The notes beneath the pieces are model-generated. The model was not told the origin of the DNA. It saw only the letters and a list, made by a program, of their open reading frames with translations, and ran no database searches. A program made the position numbers and the translations under genes. From Antarcticibacterium flavum (GTDB lineage: Bacteria > Bacteroidota > Bacteroidia > Flavobacteriales > Flavobacteriaceae), in assembly GCF_006159205.1 (NCBI RefSeq), contig NZ_CP040812.1:1054001-1118000 (forward strand): 64,000 nucleotides of DNA, written 5' to 3'. Below, piece by piece: positions 1-8,448 of the stretch. Position 1 is the stretch's first letter. The number at the start of each line of letters is the position of its first letter.

Positions 1-1169
1 TGCTCCCCTATTTCCTTATAAGCTTCCCTGAAAGAGCTTCCCTGCATCACAAGGTCATTGATGCTGTCTACCGTGAACAGGTATTTATATTTCTCATCCT
101 TTAGATCTACCTCTTTTACCTCGATCAATTTAATGGAATGGATGAAGATATCCAGGATCTCCTTGATATTTTCAACCGCGTAAATGCTGTTTTCCTTAAT
201 AAGCTGAAAGTCCCTGTGATAACCGCTGGGCAGGTTATTGGTGATAAGCACCATTTCATTGGCTATTGCCTGCAGCTTGTTACATTTCCCCCGAATAAGT
301 TCAAAAACATCAGGGTTTTTCTTGTGGGGCATAATACTGGAACCTGTAGTAAGCTCATCGGGAAAACTTATAAAGTCAAAGTTCTGACTCATATACAGGC
401 AAATATCCATCGCGAACCTGGAAAGGGTATTGGCAAGGGATCCTATGTTGGAAGTCACCGTTCGCTCACATTTTCCCCGGCTCATTTGCGCCGCGACAAC
501 ATTATATTTTAAGGTAGAAAACCCAAGTTCAGCAGTGGTAAATTCCCGGTCGATAGGAAAGGAAGAACCATATCCCGCGGCAGATCCCAACGGATTTTGA
601 TCCACGATCTGTAGCCCGGCATTGAGCAGGTATAGATCGTCAATAAGTAATTCAGCATAGGCCGAAAACCATAACCCGAAAGATGAGGGCATTGCCACCT
701 GTAAATGAGTATAGCCCGGCAGTACTTTTTCCCGGTGTTCCCCGGCGAGTTCCAGCAGGACATCGATGAGAGTATCGGTTTTTCCGTAAATGTCCTGCAG
801 GTTCTCCTTAAAGTAAAGCTGCATTGCCACCAAAACCTGATCGTTCCTTGAGCGCGCTGTATGTATCTTCTTCCCCGTATCTCCCAGTGCTTTCGTAAGT
901 TCATATTCTATCTTGGAGTGTACATCTTCAAAATCTTCCTCAATAACAAATGTTCCTTTCTCTAATTGCGTCTCCAGTTTTTCTAGTTCCCTGAGCATAT
1001 CATCTACTTCTACCGCAGAGAGGATGCCGACTTTCCCAAGCATTTTAGCGTGGGCTTTAGAAGCCAGCAGGTCATATTTTGCCAGGAACATATCCAGTTC
1101 CCGATCATTTCCAACGGTGAATTTTTCTATTTTTTTATCGATCGATATTCCTTTATCCCAGAGTTTCAT
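1..1169 (-). CDS. argH: Argininosuccinate lyase (ArgH), 3' end cut off by the window edge
   Basis: Last step of arginine synthesis: splits argininosuccinate into arginine and fumarate in the cytoplasm. Reading the minus strand from an ATG at 1169 gives about 389 uninterrupted codons that run off the window. The fumarase/lyase superfamily signature GSSIMPHKKNP is present at about residues 276-286, and the internal TARSRNDQ substrate-binding motif lies near residue 110. Complete bacterial ArgH proteins are roughly 430-460 residues, so some 40 or more C-terminal residues are missing here, as expected from truncation by the window rather than damage. The start lies 11 bp after the stop of the upstream deacylase gene, so it is the last visible gene of the arginine operon. 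Identification is firm. Confidence 0.96.
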   Translation of the reverse strand, partial: MKLWDKGISIDKKIEKFTVGNDRELDMFLAKYDLLASKAHAKMLGKVGILSAVEVDDMLRELEKLETQLEKGTFVIEEDFEDVHSKIEYELTKALGDTGKKIHTARSRNDQVLVAMQLYFKENLQDIYGKTDTLIDVLLELAGEHREKVLPGYTHLQVAMPSSFGLWFSAYAELLIDDLYLLNAGLQIVDQNPLGSAAGYGSSFPIDREFTTAELGFSTLKYNVVAAQMSRGKCERTVTSNIGSLANTLSRFAMDICLYMSQNFDFISFPDELTTGSSIMPHKKNPDVFELIRGKCNKLQAIANEMVLITNNLPSGYHRDFQLIKENSIYAVENIKEILDIFIHSIKLIEVKEVDLKDEKYKYLFTVDSINDLVMQGSSFREAYKEIGE

Positions 1170-1180
1170 ATGTGCAGCAT

Positions 1181-2257
1181 TTATTTTTGTTTCTGAAGGG
1201 CTTTTTCAAGCAATTTTATATACCCGGCAATTCCCTCTTCTATTTCCTTAATATAGATAAATTCGTTGGCAGAATGTGACCTGGTAGAATCTCCCGGTCC
1301 CAGTTTTAAAGATGGACAGCTTAACATCGCCTGATCTGAAAGCGTTGGAGACCCATAGGTTTCCATTCCCAGGGCAACCCCTGCCTCCACCAGCGGATGG
1401 TCCTGTGCTATTGATGAGGAATTGAGGCGAAGGGAGCGGGCTTTGATCTCATCTACAGGAGCCTTTTCCTGCAGGATCTTCTCGATTTCGGCATTGGAGT
1501 ATCGGTCATTTACGCGAACGTCGATAACCAAATCTACGTTGGCAGGAACTACATTATGCTGTGAACCGGCCTGAATTTGTGTTACAGTAAGTTTTACAGG
1601 CCCCAGGACCTCTGATGTTTTATCAAAACTGAAATTTTCAAACCATTCTAATACTTTGGCAGTCTTATAGATCGCATTATCATCATTGGGATGAGCGGCG
1701 TGAGACGGCGTTCCCCTGACAACTGCATCAAATACAATCAGGCCTTTTTCAGCAATGGCAAGTTTCATTAATGTAGGCTCACCTACTATCGCGACATCGA
1801 TCTTCGGGATCTTTGGGAGCAGACAGGCAATTCCGTTGGCCCCGTTGATCTCCTCTTCTGCCGTTCCTGCGAACAGAAGATTGTATTCAAGACCTTCGGC
1901 TTCATAAAAATAAGTAAAGGTGGCCAACAGGGACACCAGGCAACCGCCGGCATCATTACTTCCAAGGCCAAATAATTTCCCCTCCTCAACCATGGCTTCA
2001 AAGGGATCATTTGTATAAGCGGAATTCGGTTTCACGGTATCATGGTGAGAATTGAGCAGGAGCGTAGGTTTGGATTCATCAAAATACTTATTCACCACCC
2101 AAATATTGTTCAGGTGCCTTTCAAAAGGGATTTGATGATTTCTTAACCAGTTTTCCAGTAAAACAGCGGTGTGTTCCTCCTCCCTCGAAAATGAAGGGGT
2201 CTCAATGAGCTTTTTAAGCAGTTCAATAGCTTCCTTTTGAAGTTGGTGCAATTCCAT
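1181..2257 (-). CDS. argE: M20-family N-acyl-ornithine/citrulline deacylase (ArgE-like)
   Basis: Zinc-dependent M20 amidohydrolase of 358 residues. Visible family motifs are the first metal His-x-Asp (SHHDTVKP, near residue 71), the bridging Asp in GSNDAGG, the catalytic/metal Glu pair in AGTAEEEINGANG and a HAAHP segment typical of the dimerisation domain. It would remove the N-acyl group late in arginine synthesis. Because the operon carries the Bacteroidota-type transcarbamylase that works on acylated ornithine, the likely substrate is N-succinyl- or N-acetyl-citrulline rather than acyl-ornithine; that is inference from context. Its ATG overlaps the argB stop by one base (TAATG), showing translational coupling. 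DapE-like desuccinylase activity cannot be excluded by sequence alone. Confidence 0.9.
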   Translation of the reverse strand: MELHQLQKEAIELLKKLIETPSFSREEEHTAVLLENWLRNHQIPFERHLNNIWVVNKYFDESKPTLLLNSHHDTVKPNSAYTNDPFEAMVEEGKLFGLGSNDAGGCLVSLLATFTYFYEAEGLEYNLLFAGTAEEEINGANGIACLLPKIPKIDVAIVGEPTLMKLAIAEKGLIVFDAVVRGTPSHAAHPNDDNAIYKTAKVLEWFENFSFDKTSEVLGPVKLTVTQIQAGSQHNVVPANVDLVIDVRVNDRYSNAEIEKILQEKAPVDEIKARSLRLNSSSIAQDHPLVEAGVALGMETYGSPTLSDQAMLSCPSLKLGPGDSTRSHSANEFIYIKEIEEGIAGYIKLLEKALQKQK

Positions 2258-3024
2258 TAGTTTGTAATTTTTGTATGCTTAACCCCGGGCTGCAGTAATT
2301 GAAAATCTCCCAGGAAGATTTTAGAAACTCCCTGTTCCAGGGCCTGGAAACAATTGTGGAGCTTTGGCAATATTCCTTCAGTTATCACTTTTTTTTCCAG
2401 TAATTCCTCGTATTTCTTCCTGTCCATTTCTTCTATAACCGACCCGTCATCCTGAGCATTGGCGAGCACTCCTTTTTTCTCAAAACAGTAATAAAGGGAA
2501 GTGTCATAGTGAAGGCTCATAGCTTTGGCAATTTCAGCAGCTACAGAGTCTCCGTTGGTATTAAGCAGTTCCCCTTCCCTGGTACTGGAAATCGCCGAAA
2601 ATACAGGAACAATATTCTGCTCCAGCAGCGAAGCGATGAAGCCGGTATTGATCTCTTCAATGTCTCCCACAAAACCAAAGTCAATATCCTTAACCACCCT
2701 TCTTTTGGAAATAATACTCTGCCCGTCTGCCCCGCAAAGTCCAATCGCGTTATTACCCTTTGCCTGTAATTTTGCTACGATATTCTTATTGATGAGTCCG
2801 CCATAGGTCATAATTATAATTCTCAACGTGTTTTCATCTGTGATCCTGCGGCCGTCTATCATTTGAATGGGATATCCCAGTTTTTGAGCCATATCTGTCG
2901 CGAAATTCCCGCCTCCATGCACCAGGATCCGCGGCCCTTTCAAAGCTGCGAAATCAGTTAAAAAGCTTTGGAATTTATCCTCATCCTCAATGAGCTTCCC
3001 TCCTATTTTTACAATTTTCAACAT
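2257..3024 (-). CDS. argB: N-acyl-glutamate kinase (ArgB)
   Basis: Amino-acid kinase family protein of 255 residues, near the normal ArgB length. It starts with VKIGGKLIED, carries the nucleotide/substrate loop LVHGGGNFATDMAQKLG, and has the LNTNGDSVAAEIA segment typical of the family. It phosphorylates N-acetyl- or, in Bacteroidota, N-succinyl-glutamate in the second step of arginine synthesis. It is separated from argF' by 258 bp of repeat-bearing sequence, so it may be read through from the upstream genes or from a promoter within that spacer. The stop overlaps the start of the deacylase gene by one base. Confidence 0.94.
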   Translation of the reverse strand: MLKIVKIGGKLIEDEDKFQSFLTDFAALKGPRILVHGGGNFATDMAQKLGYPIQMIDGRRITDENTLRIIIMTYGGLINKNIVAKLQAKGNNAIGLCGADGQSIISKRRVVKDIDFGFVGDIEEINTGFIASLLEQNIVPVFSAISSTREGELLNTNGDSVAAEIAKAMSLHYDTSLYYCFEKKGVLANAQDDGSVIEEMDRKKYEELLEKKVITEGILPKLHNCFQALEQGVSKIFLGDFQLLQPGVKHTKITN

Positions 3025-3041
3025 GGTGTTATTCTTTAGTC

Positions 3042-3097
3042 GTTTAGTGGGTTAAGCGTTTGCTGTTTACCGTTTGTCGTTAATTGTTTGGTAGTTG
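3042..3097 (+). repeat. Degenerate period-7 array, consensus NNGTTTR
   Basis: Read on the plus strand, successive heptamers include GGGTTAA, GCGTTTG, CTGTTTA, CCGTTTG, TCGTTAA, TTGTTTG and GTAGTTG. The period of seven holds across about eight units although the units differ. The array lies just upstream of argB. It does not encode anything visible and resembles in period, not in sequence, the second array at 3237-3271. Confidence 0.6.
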
Positions 3098-3201
3098 GCA
3101 AGATTGATCTTAATTTCTTCGAGGCTAATATTCTGCTTAAACACAGAGTTTAAAGGGAGTTTTAAAAAAGAGTTTCACGGAATTTAATCATTTTTATGTT
3201 G

Positions 3202-3271
3202 TCTAGTTTCCAGACTAGATTCCGGATTCTTTTTTATTTTGTCTTGTTTCTTGTCTCTTGGCTCTTGATTC
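3202..3271 (+). repeat. Inverted repeat followed by a TTGGCTC-type heptamer array
   Basis: A perfect 6-bp inverted repeat (TCTAGT-N6-ACTAGA, 3202-3219) is followed at 3237-3271 by heptamers TTTTGTC, TTGTTTC, TTGTCTC, TTGGCTC, TTGATTC. The last units end 11 bp short of the argF' stop codon. The same heptamer family makes a longer array at 52893-52990, again directly against the 3' end of a minus-strand gene. Confidence 0.65.
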
Positions 3272-3282
3272 TTTTCAACCCT

Positions 3283-4224
3283 CTACTTCTCAAGCAACTT
3301 CTTCAAAACCACCTGTGCCGCAAAGGTCCTGTTGCCTGCCTGTTGGATCACGATAGAATTTGGGCCGTCGAGAACCTCATCTGCTATGACCACATTCCTT
3401 CTTACCGGGAGGCAATGCATCACCTTCGCATTATTAGTCCTTTCCAGTTTTTCGTTATTAAAGGTCCAGGAGTTGTCCTTACTAAGTATCTGCCCGTATT
3501 TCTCATAGCTGCTCCAGTTCTTCACATAAACGAAATCGGCATTTTTGAGGGCTTCCTCCTGTTTATGGATTACAGGAGTTTTGCCGGTAATCTCAGGAGC
3601 AAGGTCATAACCTTCGGGATTTGTGATCACAAGATCAACTTCCATTTTTTGCATTACCTCCACAAAAGAATTGGGAACAGATTGCGGGAGTGCTCTTGGA
3701 TGTGGAGCCCAGGTTAAAACCACCTTTGGTCTTTTTATCTTCTTTAATTCGGTTACGGTTATAGCATCTGTAAGGGCCTGCAGGGGATGCCCTGTAGCGC
3801 TTTCCAGGTTTATTACCGGTACTTCAGCATATTTTAAGAAGCTATTGATCACCACATCCTGCTCATCCTTTTCCCTGTCCTGCAGACCGGGAAAAGCCCG
3901 CACACCAATAATATCACAATATTGGGAAAGAACCGCAGCAGCCTCTTTTATGTGTTCAGCTTTATTGGAATCCATCACAGCCCCGTCCTCAAATTCCAGG
4001 GCCCAGCCGTCTTTATCGGCATTCATTATCATCACCTCCATTCCAAGTAATTTCGCAGCCTTCTCTGTACTAAGCCGGGTTCGTAAACTGGGATTAAAGA
4101 AAAGTAACCCCAAAGTTTTACCTTTCCCGGTTCCGGCTGCAGAATTTTCTTTTTTTAGCTGAAGGGCCTCGGTTATTATTTCCTGAAGGTCTTCAATATC
4201 TGATATATTTATGTAATTCTTCAT
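3283..4224 (-). CDS. argF': N-acyl-ornithine carbamoyltransferase (ArgF', succinylornithine transcarbamylase family)
   Basis: 313 residues of the aspartate/ornithine transcarbamylase fold. The carbamoyl-phosphate loop reads FFNPSLRTRLST (residues 42-53), the usual HPxQ is HPLQ, and the C-terminal MHCLPVRRN motif is present. These forms match the Bacteroidota enzyme that carbamoylates N-succinyl-ornithine (Bacteroides fragilis ArgF' is the known example) rather than classical OTCase. It acts in the cytoplasm and feeds acyl-citrulline to the deacylase. The residue equivalent to the acyl-group selector Pro90 of B. fragilis, as far as I recall that sequence, is Ala89 here (see findings). It starts 35 bp after argD stops. 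Confidence 0.9.
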   Translation of the reverse strand: MKNYINISDIEDLQEIITEALQLKKENSAAGTGKGKTLGLLFFNPSLRTRLSTEKAAKLLGMEVMIMNADKDGWALEFEDGAVMDSNKAEHIKEAAAVLSQYCDIIGVRAFPGLQDREKDEQDVVINSFLKYAEVPVINLESATGHPLQALTDAITVTELKKIKRPKVVLTWAPHPRALPQSVPNSFVEVMQKMEVDLVITNPEGYDLAPEITGKTPVIHKQEEALKNADFVYVKNWSSYEKYGQILSKDNSWTFNNEKLERTNNAKVMHCLPVRRNVVIADEVLDGPNSIVIQQAGNRTFAAQVVLKKLLEK

Positions 4225-4259
4225 TTTTCCTTTTTTAGTGATTCCTTAATTTGAACAGT

Positions 4260-5411
4260 TCATCCTCTTTCTGAATGAACCAATTTTTCCAGTTCAACCT
4301 CCAATGCCTCAAAAAAGTTGTCAAAATGTTCTTTTTTAATATTCAGCGGTGGCAGGATCCGGAGTAATTTTTTGTTGGAGGCAGCACCGGTGAAGATGTG
4401 ATGTTTAAATAACAAATCCTTTCGAAGACCTGCTACTTCAAAGTCAAATTCCAGTCCCAACATCAATCCGCGTCCTTTCAGATTTTTTATTTCTTTGATC
4501 CTGGAAACTTTATCCTGCACATAATTAAAAATGGAACCGGCATTGCCCATTAATTGCTCCTTTTCCATTACCTCCAGCACGGCAAGTCCTGCAGCACAGG
4601 AAAGGTGATTCCCGCCAAAGGTGGTACCCAACAGTCCGTGTTTCGCCTCAATATTTTTATCAATGAGGATCCCACCTACTGGGAAGCCATTCCCCATTCC
4701 TTTCGCTATGGAAATTATATCGGGTCTTATTCCGTGCTTCTGAAAGGCAAAGAAATTCCCGGTCCTTCCATAGCCCGATTGTACCTCATCTGCTATAAAA
4801 ACCGCAGCGTATTTCTTACATAATTTTGAAGCCGACTTATAAAACTGGCTAGAAGCTTCATCAAGGCCTCCCACGCCCTGTATCACTTCCAGGATCACTG
4901 CTGCGACATCTTCTTTTTTCAGTTCTTCTTCCAACCCTGCAAGATCATCAAAAGCAAGTTTGGTAACCTGGTGCCCTTTATTAAACGGGGCTTTTATTGA
5001 TTCATTATCTGTCACCGCCACCACCCCGGATGTTCTTCCATGAAATGCTTTTTCAAAATAAAGCACCCTGCTTTTACCGGTATGAAAGGAAGCAAGTTTC
5101 AGGGCATTTTCATTGGCCTCTGCGCCACTGTTACACAGGAATAATTGATAATCCAGGCACCCGGAAACTTCTTCCAGCTTTTGAGCCAGCTCTTCCTGCA
5201 GCGGATTTTTAACTGAATTGGAGTAAAATCCAAGTTTTCCAGCCTGATTGCGGAGGCCATCTATATAAAGAGGATGGGAATGCCCAATAGATATTACTGC
5301 ATGACCTCCATAGAGATCCAGGTATTTCTTTCCTTCTGCATCGTAAACATACGGCCCCTCTCCTTTTACGGGGGTGATATCATACAATGGATATACGTCA
5401 AATAGCTCCAT
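4260..5411 (-). CDS. argD: N-acyl-ornithine aminotransferase (ArgD)
   Basis: Class III PLP-dependent aminotransferase, 383 residues. It has the GGHAVISIGHSHP N-terminal motif, the PLP-phosphate contact NSGAEANENALKLA, the ADEVQSGYGRTG strand with the cofactor Asp, and the Schiff-base lysine in SIAKGMGNGFPVGG. It converts N-acyl-glutamate semialdehyde to N-acyl-ornithine using glutamate. It sits 2 bp from the proC stop within the operon. Other class III enzymes (GABA or ornithine aminotransferase) are similar, but length and position favour ArgD. Confidence 0.93.
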   Translation of the reverse strand: MELFDVYPLYDITPVKGEGPYVYDAEGKKYLDLYGGHAVISIGHSHPLYIDGLRNQAGKLGFYSNSVKNPLQEELAQKLEEVSGCLDYQLFLCNSGAEANENALKLASFHTGKSRVLYFEKAFHGRTSGVVAVTDNESIKAPFNKGHQVTKLAFDDLAGLEEELKKEDVAAVILEVIQGVGGLDEASSQFYKSASKLCKKYAAVFIADEVQSGYGRTGNFFAFQKHGIRPDIISIAKGMGNGFPVGGILIDKNIEAKHGLLGTTFGGNHLSCAAGLAVLEVMEKEQLMGNAGSIFNYVQDKVSRIKEIKNLKGRGLMLGLEFDFEVAGLRKDLLFKHHIFTGAASNKKLLRILPPLNIKKEHFDNFFEALEVELEKLVHSERG

Positions 5412-5413
5412 AA

Positions 5414-6208
5414 TTAGGTATTGGTGATTGTATTAATTTTGTTAAAAGATGCCTTGATTCCCTTGATAAGGGAAGAGCTTAGGCCATTGTGCTCCATTTC
5501 ATTAAGTCCTTCTATGGTGCACCCCATAGGCGTGGTAACCTTATCTATTTCCTCCTCGGGATGTTTTCCTGAATCTAAAAGCAAACTTGCCGCTCCCAGG
5601 CAGGTTTGCATAGAAAGCTCGTGTGCATCCTTTGCATCGAACCCGAGTTGTATGGCCCCCTGGGTGGTGGCGCGTATAAGACGCATCCAAAAGGCGATCC
5701 CACTGGCGCATATCACTGTGGCTGCCTGCATTTTGTTTTCAGGGATTATGATCGTGCTGCCCAGCTTTTTAAAAATAGCTTCAGCAACTGGAATTTGGTT
5801 CTGCCCATTTGTATTGCTGCACAGGCAGGTCATTGATTTCCCTACAGCTATTGCGGTATTGGGCATCGCCCTTAGGATATATTTATCCTCTCCCACAATA
5901 GCCTGTATCCTGTCAATGGAAAATCCGGTTACCGTAGAGATTATCACGTGTTTTGCTGTGAGGTGAGGTTTTATTTCCTCCAGGATATTCTCCAGTTGGG
6001 TAGGCTGCACCGCCAGTATCAGGATCTCAGATCCATTAACTGCTGCAATGTTGTTAGCGGTTACTCTTATATTAGGATTATCTTTAAAAGATTCAATTTC
6101 TGCTGTTTTACGCCTGGTGAGATACAGGGAAGTAAAGGAGTTGCTTGTTACCAGGCCTTTTGCTATGGATTGTCCCAAATTTCCGGTTCCTATTATTGCT
6201 ATTTTCAT
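5414..6208 (-). CDS. proC: Pyrroline-5-carboxylate reductase (ProC)
   Basis: 264-residue Rossmann-fold reductase starting MKIAIIGTGNLGQSIAKGL, the NAD(P)H-binding glycine motif, with the conserved C-terminal domain containing RAMPNTAIAVGKSMT and the substrate-binding helix around EEIDKVTTPMGCTIEGL. It reduces pyrroline-5-carboxylate to proline. Its place between argC and argD links proline synthesis to the glutamate/ornithine pathway; this order occurs in other Flavobacteriaceae operons as far as I know. No damage seen. Confidence 0.94.
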   Translation of the reverse strand: MKIAIIGTGNLGQSIAKGLVTSNSFTSLYLTRRKTAEIESFKDNPNIRVTANNIAAVNGSEILILAVQPTQLENILEEIKPHLTAKHVIISTVTGFSIDRIQAIVGEDKYILRAMPNTAIAVGKSMTCLCSNTNGQNQIPVAEAIFKKLGSTIIIPENKMQAATVICASGIAFWMRLIRATTQGAIQLGFDAKDAHELSMQTCLGAASLLLDSGKHPEEEIDKVTTPMGCTIEGLNEMEHNGLSSSLIKGIKASFNKINTITNT

Positions 6209-6272
6209 CTTTGGTTTTTTAGCTTGTTCCTTTAAATATAGTTTGCAATCAAAACTCCGAACTTGTCTATTG

Positions 6273-7235
6273 TTAAAAATAACTGGCCTTAAGTTTTAAG
6301 CCCATATCCTCCTCCAGCCCAAACATAAGATTCATATTTTGCACTGCCTGTCCCGAAGCACCTTTCAGGAGGTTATCGAGGGTACTGGTGATCAATAATT
6401 TATTATTGAACTTCTGCAATCTTAACAAACACTTGTTGGTGTTTACCACCTGTTTTAAATGCAGTTCCTCCTCCACCACAAAGGTGAAAGCCGCATCCTT
6501 ATAAAAATCTTTATAAAGTTTTGTTGCTTCTTTAATACTGGCGCCATAACCAGTGTAAGAAGTAGCATGGATTCCCCTGGAAAAATTACCTCTGTTAGGG
6601 ATAAAATTAAGTTCAGCTGAAAAATCTGGTTGCAGCTGATTGAAACTCTGTTTTATCTCTGCCAGGTGTTGATGTTCAAAAGCCTTGTATGCAGAGAAGT
6701 TATTATCTCTCCAGGTAAAATGTGTGGTATCAGAAAGCGAAGTACCTGCTCCTGTTGCCCCGGTAACTGCATTAACGTGCAGCTCATCCTTTATAAGCCC
6801 ATTAGCAGCCAAGGGAAGCAGGGCCAGACTAATCGCAGTGGCAAAACAACCGGGATTGGCAATATGCGAGGCCTCCTGGATCTTTTTCCTGTTTACTTCC
6901 GGCAGACCGTATACAAAGGAATGGGAACCTGAAATTCTATAATCAGTACTTAGATCAATGATCCTGGTTTTCTCTGAAAATTTATTTTCCTTTAAAAACT
7001 TAACCGAATTTCCATGGCCCAGGCAAAGAAAAACTACATCTGCATCAGGATTCACCTCGCTGTCAAAAACTAGCTCTGTTTCTCCCAGGAGGTCCTGGTG
7101 GATACCCGCTACCGGTTTTCCTGCCTGGGACGTGCTGTAGAGAAAATTCAGCTCTACCTCTGGATGTCTTAACAGAATCCTTATCAATTCTCCTGCAGTA
7201 TAGCCTGCCCCGCCGATTATTCCTGCTTTTATCAT
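6273..7235 (-). CDS. argC: N-acyl-gamma-glutamyl-phosphate reductase (ArgC)
   Basis: 320 residues with an N-terminal NADP-binding start (IIGGAGYTAGELIRILLRHP) and the catalytic cysteine in NPGCFATAISLALLPL (near residue 130). It reduces the acyl-glutamyl phosphate made by ArgB to the semialdehyde used by ArgD. The ATG overlaps the argG stop in an ATGA four-base overlap, showing coupling. The 320-residue length fits the shorter ArgC group common in Bacteroidota. Confidence 0.95.
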   Translation of the reverse strand: MIKAGIIGGAGYTAGELIRILLRHPEVELNFLYSTSQAGKPVAGIHQDLLGETELVFDSEVNPDADVVFLCLGHGNSVKFLKENKFSEKTRIIDLSTDYRISGSHSFVYGLPEVNRKKIQEASHIANPGCFATAISLALLPLAANGLIKDELHVNAVTGATGAGTSLSDTTHFTWRDNNFSAYKAFEHQHLAEIKQSFNQLQPDFSAELNFIPNRGNFSRGIHATSYTGYGASIKEATKLYKDFYKDAAFTFVVEEELHLKQVVNTNKCLLRLQKFNNKLLITSTLDNLLKGASGQAVQNMNLMFGLEEDMGLKLKASYF

Positions 7236-8419
7236 TGGTTTTGTTTTACGTGTTGATAGATCTTCCCGGCATTGGAAAGGATCTTTATAAATCCTTTGGC
7301 ATCACTGGCTGTCCAGGCATTATTCTCTTCCCCATATTTTCCAAATCCGGTATTCATAAGGTCATTGGGGGAAGAAATCCCGTCGAGTACAAATCTGAAA
7401 GGATGAAGACTTACATAAACAGTCCCGGTTACCTGCTCCTGGGAATTTTCCAGAAAGGCTTCCATATCCCTCATCACAGGGTCCAGGTATTGTCCCTCGT
7501 GAAGATGGGTGCCGTACCAGTTGGCCAGATAATCCTTATGCTGTAACTGCCACTTACTTAAGGTATGCTTTTCCAGCAAATGGTGAGCTTTAATAGTTAT
7601 TAAAGCTGCAGCGGCCTCAAAACCTACCCTTCCCTTGATCCCAATAATAGTATCCCCCACGTGAATATCCCTTCCAATTGCATATTTGCAAGCTATTTCC
7701 TCCAGGATCTCAATATTATTTTCGGGTGAATGCTCTTCTCCATTCACAGCTGTCAATTCCCCTTTAGTGAATCCAAGGCTAATTTGCTTTGGTTCCTTTT
7801 CCTGAAGTTGGGAAGGGTAAGCTGCATCGGGTAATGGTTTTTCTGAAGTAAGCGTTTCTGCTCCTCCCACACTGGTACCCCAAAGCCCTTTATTGACAGA
7901 ATATTTCGCCTTCTCCCAATTCATCTCCACTCCGTTTGCCTCCAAATATTCAATCTCCTCCTGCCTTATAAGCTTTTTGTCCCTGATGGGGGTTATTATC
8001 TCGATTTCTGGTGCCAGGGTCTGGAAGATCATATCAAATCGCACCTGGTCGTTCCCTGCTCCGGTACTGCCGTGGGCAATATAGCCCGCACCAATTTCTC
8101 TGGCATAATTCACGATCTCAATTGCCTGGATGATCCTTTCAGCACTTACAGAGAGGGGATAAGTGTTATTTTTGAGGACATTTCCAAAGATCAAATATTT
8201 GACAACTTTGTTATAAAATGATAAAACCGCATCGATATTCTTATAGGAAGTAGCCCCTATTTTTCTGGCGTTATCACCTATCTTTTGAATCTCTTCTTTT
8301 GTGAATCCGCCGGTGTTCACACTCACCGCGTGCACTTCAAAACCTTGTTCCTTAGATAAATATTTGGCGCAGTAGGAAGTATCCAGCCCACCACTGTATG
8401 CTATTACTAATTTTTCCAT
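7232..8419 (-). CDS. argG: Argininosuccinate synthase (ArgG)
   Basis: 395 residues, beginning with the N-type ATP-pyrophosphatase P-loop YSGGLDTSYCAKYL. The substrate segment AHGSTGAGNDQVRFD and the YSVNKGLWGTSVGG stretch are characteristic of the family. It joins citrulline and aspartate using ATP, supplying ArgH. It follows the GNAT gene by 29 bp and overlaps argC by four bases. Confidence 0.96.
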   Translation of the reverse strand: MEKLVIAYSGGLDTSYCAKYLSKEQGFEVHAVSVNTGGFTKEEIQKIGDNARKIGATSYKNIDAVLSFYNKVVKYLIFGNVLKNNTYPLSVSAERIIQAIEIVNYAREIGAGYIAHGSTGAGNDQVRFDMIFQTLAPEIEIITPIRDKKLIRQEEIEYLEANGVEMNWEKAKYSVNKGLWGTSVGGAETLTSEKPLPDAAYPSQLQEKEPKQISLGFTKGELTAVNGEEHSPENNIEILEEIACKYAIGRDIHVGDTIIGIKGRVGFEAAAALITIKAHHLLEKHTLSKWQLQHKDYLANWYGTHLHEGQYLDPVMRDMEAFLENSQEQVTGTVYVSLHPFRFVLDGISSPNDLMNTGFGKYGEENNAWTASDAKGFIKILSNAGKIYQHVKQNQ

Positions 8420-8448
8420 TTTAAATTTTTTTACTGTTTTATAAAAGG

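Noticed and set aside
3196..3717. Plus-strand frame of 173 codons over the argF' 3' end
   Set aside because: Antisense to argF' and built partly from the heptamer array.
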